Of a DNA stretch of 64,000 nucleotides, positions 9,050-17,761 are shown one piece after another; positions within the stretch are counted from its first letter, which is position 1, and each line of letters begins with the position of its first letter. The notes under the pieces were generated by a model. The model saw nothing but the letters and a program-made list of their open reading frames with translations, was not told the DNA's origin and ran no database searches. Source of the DNA: VAXT01 sp038040395 (GTDB lineage: Bacteria > Actinomycetota > Thermoleophilia > Gaiellales > Gaiellaceae); the NCBI GenBank assembly GCA_038040395.1, contig JBBPIJ010000004.1, positions 62,001 to 126,000 on the forward strand. The letters are read 5' to 3'. The position numbers were made by a program, and so were the translations under genes.

Positions 9050-10173
9050 CGGGTCCCCTCGATCCGCTCCCAGAGGAGCGGCGGCCCGAAGCGCACGTAA
9101 CGCGCGAGCCCGGCCAGGGTCGCCCACGTGACGACCAGGTAGTAGTAGGCGAGCCCCGCTCCGGGGATGGGCAGCCGCAGCCGGCCCGCCCCCGCGAGTA
9201 GGAGCCAGACGAACTGCGCTGCGAGGACGGCCTGGTAGACCCATCCCTCCCCCACGAGGACGGCACTGGAGATCAGCAGCACGACGTGCAAGATCCCGCT
9301 TCCGTAGCGCAGCAGCCGGTGCGAAACGAGCTCGGCGAAGTAGACGGGCCCGACGCGGCGCATCATCCCGCGGAACACGTGCACCCAAGCACCTCGCATC
9401 ATGCGTACCTTCCGGCGGTATTCGTCCTCGATATCGCGGGAAGGCTTCTCGATGGACACCGCCTCGGGGTCGTAGACCGCGCGCCGCCCGCGCTGCACCA
9501 TCAGGTAGGGAAGCCCGAGGTCGTGGCCGCACCAGGGCTCGAGGTCGACCCAGTCCGAACGGCGAACGGCATAGATCGGGCCGTTGCCGGCCGTGATCGA
9601 GCCGAGCCGCGACTCCTGCATGCGCAGCCAGAGCTCGAAGCGCCAGTACGCGCCCTCGCGATTCGTCCCGTCCGGGGCCTCGTACGACGCACGGCCCGAA
9701 ACGTAACCGACTGCGGGATCGGCGAAGCTGCGAACGAGCAGCCGCAGCGCACCGGGCTGCCAGACCGCATTGGCGTCCGAGAAGCCAACGATCTCGCCGG
9801 TCGACGCGTGCACGCCGAGGTTCTGGGCGGCGACCTTGCCTCCACGGGGGCAGCGAACGAGCTTCACCCGTGAATCCTCCCCCGCCAGGCGCTCGACGAT
9901 CTCATCGGTGCGATCGGAAGAGGCGTCTGAGGCAACGACCACCTCGAGCCGGTCGGCGGGGTAGTCGAGCTGAAGCAGGTTTCGCACCCGGCGCTCGATC
10001 ACGTCCTCCTCGTTGTGAGCCGCGACGACCACGCTGACCGACGGCTCGATCTCGGCTCCCCTCAAGGGGCGGCTGCGCAGGCGCGCTGCGAGCGCCGCGA
10101 AGAGCGCGTAGCCCACGTGCGTCCACAAGAGGGCGGCGAGCGAGATCCAAAACAGGAGTTTGAGGACGAGCAT
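9046..10173 (-). CDS. processive-type GT2 glycosyltransferase with membrane helices
   Basis: 375 residues. A helix at residues 4-24 is followed by a GT2 domain: SVSVVVAAHNEED, VVVASDASSDRTD, the metal-binding GFSDANAVW and, later, RRKVRMMRGAW, which stands where the QxxRW motif lies in related synthases. Three or four helices close the protein (ILHVVLLISSAVLVG and AGLAYYYLVVTWATLAG among them). The architecture resembles cellulose/hyaluronan-synthase relatives of the family that elongate or transfer at the membrane. It is the promoter-proximal gene of a two-gene operon, 30 bases from the divergent epimerase start. Confidence 0.87.
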
Positions 10174-10203
10174 GGGCGGTTCGTGTGCGTATTCTCACGG
10201 CTC

Positions 10204-11154
10204 ATGCCACCAGCACCGATCGAAGGCTCACGCTTCCTCGTCACCGGCGGCTCCGGCTTCGTGGGCTCGCACGTCGTCGACGAGCTCGTCGCGGGCGGCG
10301 CGAGCGAGGTCGTCGTCTTCGACAAGATCGTCCGCGCCGAGAACCTCGAGCAGGCGCGCGCGGCCGGCTCGGTCCGCGTGCTCGAGGGCGACGTCACCGA
10401 CCGTGGCGTGCTCGCGGAAGCCGCAGCCGGAGTAGACGGCGTCTTCCATCTGGCGGTCCTCCCCATCGGGCCGAGCGAAGCAGACCCGCGCCTCGCGCTC
10501 GACGTGAACGTCGTCGGCACGTTCAACGTGATCGAGGCGGCCCAGCAAGCCGGGGCGAAGAAGGTCGTCTACTCGTCCGCATCGTCCGTCTACGGCGACA
10601 CGAACGAGACGATGGACGAGTCGCACCCGCTCGAGGCCCGCTCGATGTACGGGGCCTCGAAGATCGCCGGCGAGTACTTCCTCCGCGCGTTCCATGAGAT
10701 TCACGGCCTCGACTACGTCACGCTCCGCTACATGAACGTCTACGGGCCCCGCCAGAATGGCGGCCTGATCGTGAGCGTGCTCCGGCGCATCGAGTCGGGC
10801 CAGCCGCCGGTGATCCAAGGCGACGGGAGCGCGTCGTTCGACTTCGTTCACGTCGCGGACGTCGCGCGGCTGAACGTCGCGGCGATGGCCTCCGACGTGA
10901 GCGGCGAGGCCTTCAACGTGGGCAGCGGCGGGGAAGCGAGCGTGCGCGAGGTCGTCGAGCAGCTGATCGAGCTGACAGGCGCCGACCTCGAGCCTGAGTA
11001 CGACCTCGAGGCCAAGGTCCTGATGGCGCGGCGTGTCGGCAGCAACGAGCGTGCGGTCAAGGAGCTCGGCTGGCAGCCCGCGCTCGACCTCGAGACAGGT
11101 CTCACCGAGGTGATCGCCTTCGAGCGCTCGAAGGCCGGGACCGCGCGTGCGTAA
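10204..11154 (+). CDS. NAD-dependent epimerase/dehydratase, UDP-glucose 4-epimerase-like
   Basis: 316 residues from an ATG at 10204; the frame is open upstream but overlaps the divergent GT2 gene. NAD motif GGSGFVGSH near residues 15-23, SSASSVYGD, the Tyr-x3-Lys pair in MYGASKIAGEYF, and the YMNVYGPRQ segment of the extended SDR family. The overall pattern is closest to UDP-glucose or UDP-N-acetylglucosamine 4-epimerases. It heads a plus-strand operon with a methyltransferase (8-base overlap), an AsnB-type enzyme, GTs, another epimerase and a flippase. The exact sugar is not decided by the sequence. Confidence 0.87.
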   Translation: MPPAPIEGSRFLVTGGSGFVGSHVVDELVAGGASEVVVFDKIVRAENLEQARAAGSVRVLEGDVTDRGVLAEAAAGVDGVFHLAVLPIGPSEADPRLALDVNVVGTFNVIEAAQQAGAKKVVYSSASSVYGDTNETMDESHPLEARSMYGASKIAGEYFLRAFHEIHGLDYVTLRYMNVYGPRQNGGLIVSVLRRIESGQPPVIQGDGSASFDFVHVADVARLNVAAMASDVSGEAFNVGSGGEASVREVVEQLIELTGADLEPEYDLEAKVLMARRVGSNERAVKELGWQPALDLETGLTEVIAFERSKAGTARA

Positions 11155-12202
11155 GTCACTGATCGACCTCCTCGCCGACCCCGAATCGCACGCACCGCTC
11201 GAGCTCGAGCAGGGCGCGAGCGCCAACGGCGAGGTCCTCGAGGGAACGCTGCGGACAGCCGACGGGCGCACCTACTCGGTCGTCCGTGGAATCCCGCGCT
11301 TCATCGAGATCGAAGACGCCGGCCAGCAGCAGACCGCCGACACCTTCGGCTTCAAATGGCACCAGCGGGACTCGTATGACTCGCCGGGCTTCCGGGAGTT
11401 CGCCCTCGACTGGTTCCTGGAGCGGTACGGCTTCGAAAGTCGGGACGACCTCCGCAGCTTTTTCCGCCGGCAGCGCCTCACGCTCGATGCGGGTTGTGGC
11501 GCCGGCTTCACCGCCTCTCTCTGGCTCGAGCCTGGCTGGCGAGGAGATGAGCAAGCGGAATGGGTCGGCCTCGACATCTCAACCGCGATCGACGTGGCGA
11601 AGGACCGCCTCGGCTCCGTGGACGGCGTGCACTTCGTCCAGGGCGACGTCTCGAGCCCTCCGTTCGCTCCCGGCACATTCGACGCCATCCTCTCGGAGGG
11701 CGTTCTCCACCACACACCCTCCACCGAGGCCGCGATCCGAGCACTCGCCTCCGCGCTCGCTCCGGGGGGCGAGCTCCTCTTCTACGTGTACCGCAAGAAG
11801 GGCCCGCTTCGCGAGTTCGCCGACGACTACATCCGATCGGTCGTCTCGAAGATGCCACCCGACGAGGCCTGGGAGGCGCTGCGTCCGCTGACGAAGCTCG
11901 CGCAGGCGCTGGCCGAGCTCGACATGGCCGTCGAGGTGCCCGAGGACATCCCATACCTGCAGATCGCGGCAGGCGAGCACGACGTCCAGCGACTCCTGTA
12001 CTGGAACTTCCTCAAACTGTTCTGGAACCCGAAGCTCTCGTTCGAAGAGAACAACCACGTGAACTTCGACTGGTATCACCCGCAATACGCCCACCGGCAG
12101 ACGGAGGAGCAACTGCGCGAGTGGTGCGGCGACTGCGGGCTGGAGATTTTTCACCTCGTGGAGCAGGAAAGCGGCTTCACGATTCGGGCGAAGAAGGTCT
12201 AG
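11147..12202 (+). CDS. SAM-dependent methyltransferase with degenerate Trm112-like N-terminus
   Basis: 351 residues from a GTG at 11147, overlapping the epimerase by 8 bases. Residues 1-50 align in layout with Trm112-like domains (LIDLLADPESHAPL, then TYSVVRGIPRFI), but all four zinc cysteines are absent. The methyltransferase fold has LTLDAGCGAGF near 107, VGLDIS, and the FDAILSEGVLHHTPS segment. A long C-terminal part with FYVYRKKGPLRE, EEQLREWCGD and FTIRAKKV is typical of a family found in O-antigen and EPS loci. It stands directly before the AsnB-type gene. The acceptor is unknown, probably a sugar. Confidence 0.87.
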   Translation: MRKSLIDLLADPESHAPLELEQGASANGEVLEGTLRTADGRTYSVVRGIPRFIEIEDAGQQQTADTFGFKWHQRDSYDSPGFREFALDWFLERYGFESRDDLRSFFRRQRLTLDAGCGAGFTASLWLEPGWRGDEQAEWVGLDISTAIDVAKDRLGSVDGVHFVQGDVSSPPFAPGTFDAILSEGVLHHTPSTEAAIRALASALAPGGELLFYVYRKKGPLREFADDYIRSVVSKMPPDEAWEALRPLTKLAQALAELDMAVEVPEDIPYLQIAAGEHDVQRLLYWNFLKLFWNPKLSFEENNHVNFDWYHPQYAHRQTEEQLREWCGDCGLEIFHLVEQESGFTIRAKKV

Positions 12203-12204
12203 TC

Positions 12205-14115
12205 ATGTGCGGCCTGACCGGAATCGTCAATCGCACCGGAGAGCCGGCGGAGCGGCACGTCCTCCAGAAGATGACCGACGTCGTCGCGCATCGCGGGCCC
12301 GACGGCGAGGGCTATCACCTCGACGGGCCGGCCGGGCTCGGTCACAGGCGCCTGGCGATCATCGACCTGTCGGACGCCGCGATTCAGCCGCTTCCGAACG
12401 AGACGGGTGACCTGCACCTGATCTTCAACGGCGAGATCTACAACTTCGCCGAGCTCCGTGCGGAACTGGTGGCGAAGGGGCATCGCTTCCGCTCGAACAC
12501 CGACTCCGAGGTGATCCTGCACGGTTACGAGGAGTGGGGCGATGCGTGCGTCGATCGGCTGAACGGCATGTTCGCCTTCGCCCTGTGGGACAAGCAGCGC
12601 CGGCGCCTCTTCATCGCTCGGGACCGCTACGGCATCAAGCCCCTCTACTGGTACGACCGCAACGGGCTCTTCCTGTTCGCCTCCGAGATCAAGAGCATCC
12701 TCGCGCACCCCGCCGTGTCCGCCGAGGTGTCCCATCCCGCGCTGCACGAGTACTTCGTCTTCCAGAACGTCTTCAGCGACCTGACGCTGTTCGAGGGCGT
12801 GCGGATGCTACCGCCGGGATGCACGCTCGAGGTGCTCGAGGGCGGGGAACCCAGGATCAACCGCTACTGGGATTTCCCCGCTTTCGAGGAGCAGCTCGAT
12901 CTCTCCGAGGGCGAAGCAGCCGAGCGGCTCACCGACCTCTTCGTCGAGGCCGTCACGAGGCAGCTGGTCGCCGACGTCCCGGTCGGGTCGTTCCTGAGCG
13001 GGGGCATGGACTCGGGCTCGATCACGTCGGTCGCGGCCCGACACCTGCCGCGGATGCGCACGTTCACCGCCGGCTTCGACCTGAGCTCGGCCTCCGGCCT
13101 CGAGCTGAACTTCGACGAGCGCGCGACTGCCGAGCTGCTCTCGAACCAATTCAAGACCGAGCACTACGAGGTCGTGCTCCACGCAGGCGACATGGAAGTC
13201 GTGCTGCCCGAGCTCGTCTGGCATCTCGAGGACCTCCGGGTCGGCCAGTCGTATCCCAACTTCTACGTCGCCAGGCTCGCGAGCAAGTTCGTAACGGTCG
13301 CGCTGTCCGGAGCCGGCGGCGACGAGCTCTTCGGCGGCTATCCGTGGCGTTACTACCACGGCCTCGACGGCTCGAGCTCGGACGACTATGCACGGCAGTA
13401 CTACGGGTACTGGCAGCGGCTCGTTCCCGAGAGCGCGGCCGGGGACTTCTACCGCGACGAGACGCTTCGAGAGATCGGCGGCCACTCGACCTACGACGTT
13501 TTCAGGAACGTCTTCGGCAACCGGCTGGAGGGCCTGACGACGCCGGAGGACTACATCAACGCATCGCTCTACTTCGAGGCCAAGACCTTCCTGCACGGTC
13601 TGCTCGTCGTCGACGACAAGCTGAGCATGGCTCACTCGCTCGAGACTCGAGTCCCGTTCCTCGACGACGCGCTCGTCGACTTCGCCGCGCGCCTCCCGGT
13701 GCACCACAAGCTTCGCAACCTCGATCACGCGCTTCACATGGACGAGAACGCGCCCGTGAAGCAGGTCGAATCCACGGACGGAAAGCGCATCCTGCGACGC
13801 GCGATGAGCAGTCTCGTGCCCCAGGAGATCAGCGACGGATCGAAGCAGGGGTTCAGCGCCCCTGACGCCACCTGGTTCCGGGGGGAAAGCATCGACTACA
13901 TCAACCGCCTGCTTCGCGATCCGAAGGCGCTGATCTACGAGTTCGTCCGGCCCGAATACGTCGCGAACGTCCTCGAAGAGCACAGCTCCGGGCGATCGAA
14001 CCGGCGGCTCCTGATCTGGTCGCTGCTCAGCTTTGAGTGGTGGTGCAGGTGCTTCCTCGACGGCGACTCGAGGAGCGCCGCTCCGGCCGACTCGCTCGAG
14101 CTCGCCGCCCCGTGA
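12205..14115 (+). CDS. asnB: asparagine synthetase (glutamine-hydrolysing) family amidotransferase
   Basis: 636 residues from an ATG at 12205, two bases after the upstream stop. The N-terminal glutaminase opens with Met-Cys2-GLTGIV, so Cys2 is the nucleophile after Met removal. RGPDGEGYH and the NGEIYN loop bind glutamine. The C-terminal synthetase part has FLSGGMDSGSITS (about 262-274, the pyrophosphate loop) and LSGAGGDELFGGYPWR. Family members make asparagine, but copies inside polysaccharide loci are thought to amidate uronic acids or similar carboxylates, using glutamine and ATP. The setting between sugar enzymes favours that here. The stop overlaps the next GTG start (GTGA). Confidence 0.92.
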   Translation: MCGLTGIVNRTGEPAERHVLQKMTDVVAHRGPDGEGYHLDGPAGLGHRRLAIIDLSDAAIQPLPNETGDLHLIFNGEIYNFAELRAELVAKGHRFRSNTDSEVILHGYEEWGDACVDRLNGMFAFALWDKQRRRLFIARDRYGIKPLYWYDRNGLFLFASEIKSILAHPAVSAEVSHPALHEYFVFQNVFSDLTLFEGVRMLPPGCTLEVLEGGEPRINRYWDFPAFEEQLDLSEGEAAERLTDLFVEAVTRQLVADVPVGSFLSGGMDSGSITSVAARHLPRMRTFTAGFDLSSASGLELNFDERATAELLSNQFKTEHYEVVLHAGDMEVVLPELVWHLEDLRVGQSYPNFYVARLASKFVTVALSGAGGDELFGGYPWRYYHGLDGSSSDDYARQYYGYWQRLVPESAAGDFYRDETLREIGGHSTYDVFRNVFGNRLEGLTTPEDYINASLYFEAKTFLHGLLVVDDKLSMAHSLETRVPFLDDALVDFAARLPVHHKLRNLDHALHMDENAPVKQVESTDGKRILRRAMSSLVPQEISDGSKQGFSAPDATWFRGESIDYINRLLRDPKALIYEFVRPEYVANVLEEHSSGRSNRRLLIWSLLSFEWWCRCFLDGDSRSAAPADSLELAAP

Positions 14116-15401
14116 CGGGCAAAGAGCTCGTGCGGATCTCGGGCCAGGTCGCACTCGCGCCCCTGGCGCTGCCCTTGCTTGCCGGAGCGGCTCTCCACGC
14201 GCGACGGGATGCCGGGCGCCGCCGGCGAGACCGTGAGCGCCCGCGCCTTCTCTACGGGCCGACTCCGATCATCTCGATCAAGTACATGCGTGACGCGATG
14301 GAGCGGGCGGGCTACTACGCCCGGACGGTGGTCTACAGCTCTCTGCCGATCTTCGCCCAGTCGAACTACGACTACTCGCTCGAGAGCTTCTTCAAGACGT
14401 CTTCGGCGGCGAGTGCCTGGCGACGCGGCGCGTCCGTCATCCTCGGGCCGTACCGCATCTTCTTCTGGTCGCTCCGCCGGTTCGACGTGTACCACTTCTT
14501 CTTCGATGGAGGCCTGCTGACCGGAACGCCGCTCCGCTTCCTCGAGGTGCAGTTGCTCCACCTCGCCGGCAAGAAGGTGGTCGTCTTCCCGTTCGGAGCC
14601 GACGTCGCTGCTCAGAGCACGATCCGCTCGGCCGAGTGGCGCCACGGGCTCGAGGTCCACTACCCGGAGCTGATCAGGCGCGAGCGGTCGATCCTTCGTC
14701 AGATTCGGTACTTCTGCCGTCGAGCCGATTACGTCGTGGCGTGCATCGTGCACGCCGAATCCCTCCCCCGCTGGGATCTCTTGACGACTCTCTACTACCC
14801 GATCGACACGGATCGGTGGCGTCCCGTCGAGCGCGCCGTTGACGACGGGCCGGTGACGATCGTCCATGCCCCGAACCACAGGGTGATCAAGGGGAGCGAC
14901 TACCTGATCGAGGCGTGCCGAGAGCTGCAGGAGGAAGGGCTCGAGCTCGAGCTTCGGCTCGTCGAGGGAATGCCGAACGAGGAGCTCAAGCAGCTGCTCG
15001 AGGCCTCGGACATCGTTGCCGACCAGTTCGTGCTCGGATACGCACTCGCCGCGGTCGAAGGGATGAGCGTCGGGAAGCCCGTCCTCTCGAATCTCTCGGA
15101 CCCGGCGTACTACGACGTCCACCGGGAGCGCACGGGCCTCGACGAGTGCCCGATCGTGAGCACTGCTCCCGAGGACCTCAAGGAGACCCTGCGGCGGCTG
15201 ATCGCTGATCGCCCCCTTCGCGAGGAGATCGGAGAGGCGAGCCGGGGCTACGTCCTGAAGTACCACTCCTACGAGCCCGTCGCCCGCATGTGGGGGCTCG
15301 TTTACCGGAAGATCTGGTTCGGTGAGGACCTGGAGCTCGAGTACTGGCACCCCGACCGCGCACCGGACCGAGAACCGGTGACCCCGCTAGCGGCGGCGTA
15401 G
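14112..15401 (+). CDS. GT4-like glycosyltransferase, first of three paralogues in the window
   Basis: 429 residues from a GTG at 14112 within the asnB stop (GTGA). The N-terminus has a hydrophobic stretch (VALAPLALPLLAGAALHA) and then a GT-B fold. The recognisable pattern is YHFFFDGG, FPFGADVA, TIVHAPNHRVIKGSDYLIEA and DIVADQFVLGYALAAVEGMS, ending in GKPVLSNL. The same pattern returns at 17762-18907 and 38411-39352, so these are one divergent family. In GT4 enzymes the E-x7-E region binds the donor; here it is degenerate and begins with an invariant Asp-Gln. Donor and acceptor are unknown. Confidence 0.82.
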   Translation: MTGKELVRISGQVALAPLALPLLAGAALHARRDAGRRRRDRERPRLLYGPTPIISIKYMRDAMERAGYYARTVVYSSLPIFAQSNYDYSLESFFKTSSAASAWRRGASVILGPYRIFFWSLRRFDVYHFFFDGGLLTGTPLRFLEVQLLHLAGKKVVVFPFGADVAAQSTIRSAEWRHGLEVHYPELIRRERSILRQIRYFCRRADYVVACIVHAESLPRWDLLTTLYYPIDTDRWRPVERAVDDGPVTIVHAPNHRVIKGSDYLIEACRELQEEGLELELRLVEGMPNEELKQLLEASDIVADQFVLGYALAAVEGMSVGKPVLSNLSDPAYYDVHRERTGLDECPIVSTAPEDLKETLRRLIADRPLREEIGEASRGYVLKYHSYEPVARMWGLVYRKIWFGEDLELEYWHPDRAPDREPVTPLAAA

Positions 15402-15403
15402 CG

Positions 15404-16252
15404 ATGCGCACCCTGGTCACCGGAGGAACGGGCTTCGTGGGAGGGCATCTCCTTCCGCGCCTGGCGGAACGCCACGAGGTCTTCGCGCTCGCCCGGAAGC
15501 TCCCGGACGCCGAGCCCGACTCTGTGCACTGGATCGAGCAGGACCTCGCCCGGCCGCTGGAAGGGCTTCCCGAACAGGTCGATGCGGTGATCCACCTCGC
15601 GCAGTCGAGACGGTATCGGGAGTTCCCGGACGGCTCTCGTGACCTCTTCGATGTCAACGTCGAGAGCACGTTTCGGTTGCTCGAGTACGCTCGCGAGGCG
15701 GAGGCGCGGTCCTTCCTGCACGCGTCGACGGGGGGTGTCTACGGCGGCGGCAAAGGAGAGCTGGACGAAGATGCGCCGCTCAGGGTGCTTGGTTTCTACC
15801 CTGCGTCGAAGCTGAGCGCCGAGGCTCTCGTGCAGGGATACGACGAAGTCTTCACCACGATCCTGCTGCGATTTTTCTTCGTCTACGGACCGGGACAGAC
15901 TGGGATGCTGATACCGACGCTCATCGACAAGGTTCGTGCCGGCGAGGAGCTGACCGTGCAGGGAGACGAGGGCTTGAGGATCAACCCGATCCACGTCGAA
16001 GACGCCGTGGCCGTGTTCGAGCCAGCGCTTGCCCACGAGCGATCCGATGTCTTCAACGTGTCCGGAGACGAGGCCGTGTCGATCCGACAGCTGATCCGCG
16101 TGATCGAAGACGCAGTCGGCCGGCCGGCTGTCGTCCGGACCGCCGACGACACGCCGCCGGAGGATCTGGTCGGCGCAAACCAGAAGATGAAGGACGTGCT
16201 CGGTGTGACGCCGCGGACCTCGCTCGCCGAGGGCATCCGCTCGATGCTCTAG
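15404..16252 (+). CDS. NAD-dependent epimerase/dehydratase (extended SDR)
   Basis: 282 residues from an ATG 2 bases after the preceding stop. GGTGFVGGH at residues 7-15 binds NAD(P). HASTGGVYGGG and the Tyr-x3-Lys of FYPASKLSAEAL form the active site; FFFVYGPGQTGML and NPIHVEDAV follow. Shorter than typical UDP-sugar epimerases (about 310-340), it resembles small NAD-epimerase/reductase members. It would reshape a nucleotide sugar in the cytoplasm. The last base of its TAG stop is the first base of the flippase GTG start, which indicates translational coupling. Confidence 0.84.
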   Translation: MRTLVTGGTGFVGGHLLPRLAERHEVFALARKLPDAEPDSVHWIEQDLARPLEGLPEQVDAVIHLAQSRRYREFPDGSRDLFDVNVESTFRLLEYAREAEARSFLHASTGGVYGGGKGELDEDAPLRVLGFYPASKLSAEALVQGYDEVFTTILLRFFFVYGPGQTGMLIPTLIDKVRAGEELTVQGDEGLRINPIHVEDAVAVFEPALAHERSDVFNVSGDEAVSIRQLIRVIEDAVGRPAVVRTADDTPPEDLVGANQKMKDVLGVTPRTSLAEGIRSML

Positions 16253-17760
16253 TGGACATCCCCCCTGAGGCAACCGCCGAAGTAGGCCCGGCGCCCGCCG
16301 AGACACCGACGCATTTCGGCCGCCTCGGCCGCGACCTCTTCATCTACGGCTCGGGTCGGATTGCCTTCCAGTTCCTGATCTTTCTCTCAATCCCGATTCT
16401 GACCCGGATCCTGAGCAAGGACGACTTCGGAGTGATCGAGACGATGACCTCCGTGACAGCGGCGCTCGCGGTGATCGTCCTTCTCGGGCTCGACTCGGCG
16501 AGCCAGCGCAGCTACTTCGACTACGGCGAAGACCAGCCGGAGGAGCGCCGTCGAGTGCTCTCGACGACGTTCTGGACACTCCTCTGCTGGTCGACCTTGC
16601 TGGTCGGCTTGCTCGTCCTCATGAGCGGCCCGATCTCACGCGCGCTCTTCGGCGGCGAGACGTACAGGGTCGTCGTCGCGATCGCGATTGCCGTCGTCGC
16701 CGCCGAGACCATGTTCCTCTTCATCCAGGAGGTGCTCCGCGTCCGGCATCAGCCGGCCCGGTACGCCGTGCTCTCGATCGTCTGGGGCCTGGCGACGATC
16801 GGGCTCATGGTCGCCCTGGTCGGCGTCTTCGACAAGGGGCTTCGGGGGTACTACCTCGGATTCTTCCTCGGTGGGCTCTTGGCGGTTGCTGTCGGCTTGC
16901 TCGTCATACGCGATGCCCTGCGCTTCACGTTCGATGTGCGTGAGCTGAAGGTGATGCTCGCGTACGGGCTCCCGCTCGTGCCCCTCGCCGCCTCGACCTG
17001 GATCATTCAGCTCGTCGACCGCTTCTTCCTCTTGCACTACTCCTCGATAGCGGAGCTCGGCGTCTACGGCCTCGGGGTCAGGCTCGCCAATCTGCTCATG
17101 CTCGCGGTCGTGACCTTGGGGCTCGCCTGGGCCCCGTTCATCTTCGAGCTGGCCCAGCGCGCGCCGGAGGAGGAGCGCGAGCTGCGAGGGCGGTCGCTCA
17201 CGTACACGGCAATCCTGCTCGGGTTCGGCGCACTCGTGATCTCGATCTTCGCGCGGGAGGCGTTCCTGACCGTGACCGACCCGAAGTTCGAGGAGGCTTA
17301 CAAGGTCGTCGGGTTGAGCGCCGCGAGCGTCGTCTTCGTGGGGCTGAACGCCGTGACGGTGACCGGGATCAGCCTACGGCGGAGGACGGGCTACTTTGCG
17401 CGCTACGCCGTCTACGTCGCCGCGCTCAACATCGCCCTCAACTTCCTGCTGATTCCGCCGTACGGAATGGTCGGCGCTGCGCTCGCGACTGCAGTGACCT
17501 ATGCAGTCCTGGCAGCCCTCTACTACTACCGCGCTCAGCGCGTCGATCCGGCCCCTTTCCAGGCGGGCAAGGTGCTCGCGATCCTGGCGGTCACCGGTGT
17601 GCTGATCGCGATCGGCACGTTCGTCAACCTCGATCCGCTCTGGCTCAGCGTCGTGGCAAAGCTCCCCCTGGTCGTCGCGTTTCCTCTCGCGATGCTCATG
17701 ATCCGCGCGCTCGATCCCGAGGCGATGGAGTTGCTTCGCCGAGTGCGCTCGCAAGGCTGA
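16252..17760 (+). CDS. Wzx-type oligosaccharide flippase (MOP superfamily)
   Basis: 502 residues from a GTG at 16252. After a 28-residue cytoplasmic start come about 12-14 membrane helices. The MOP-family opening FIYGSGRIAFQFLIFLSIPI leads to TRILSKDDFGVIETM, which corresponds to the P-x-x-(S/T)-R-x-(L/F) and (D/E)-(Y/F)-G signature at the first inter-helix loop. PYGMVGAALATAV lies in the C-terminal half. Proteins of this type flip lipid-linked repeat units across the membrane before Wzy polymerisation. A second flippase with the same opening pattern is at 39353-40804. The two are clearly different proteins, so each may serve its own repeat unit. Confidence 0.9.
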   Translation: MDIPPEATAEVGPAPAETPTHFGRLGRDLFIYGSGRIAFQFLIFLSIPILTRILSKDDFGVIETMTSVTAALAVIVLLGLDSASQRSYFDYGEDQPEERRRVLSTTFWTLLCWSTLLVGLLVLMSGPISRALFGGETYRVVVAIAIAVVAAETMFLFIQEVLRVRHQPARYAVLSIVWGLATIGLMVALVGVFDKGLRGYYLGFFLGGLLAVAVGLLVIRDALRFTFDVRELKVMLAYGLPLVPLAASTWIIQLVDRFFLLHYSSIAELGVYGLGVRLANLLMLAVVTLGLAWAPFIFELAQRAPEEERELRGRSLTYTAILLGFGALVISIFAREAFLTVTDPKFEEAYKVVGLSAASVVFVGLNAVTVTGISLRRRTGYFARYAVYVAALNIALNFLLIPPYGMVGAALATAVTYAVLAALYYYRAQRVDPAPFQAGKVLAILAVTGVLIAIGTFVNLDPLWLSVVAKLPLVVAFPLAMLMIRALDPEAMELLRRVRSQG

Positions 17761-17761
17761 C

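Noticed and set aside
12534..13865. 443-codon plus-strand frame inside asnB
   Set aside because: Same strand but wrong phase; Arg-rich with no motif, while the overlapping frame is textbook AsnB.
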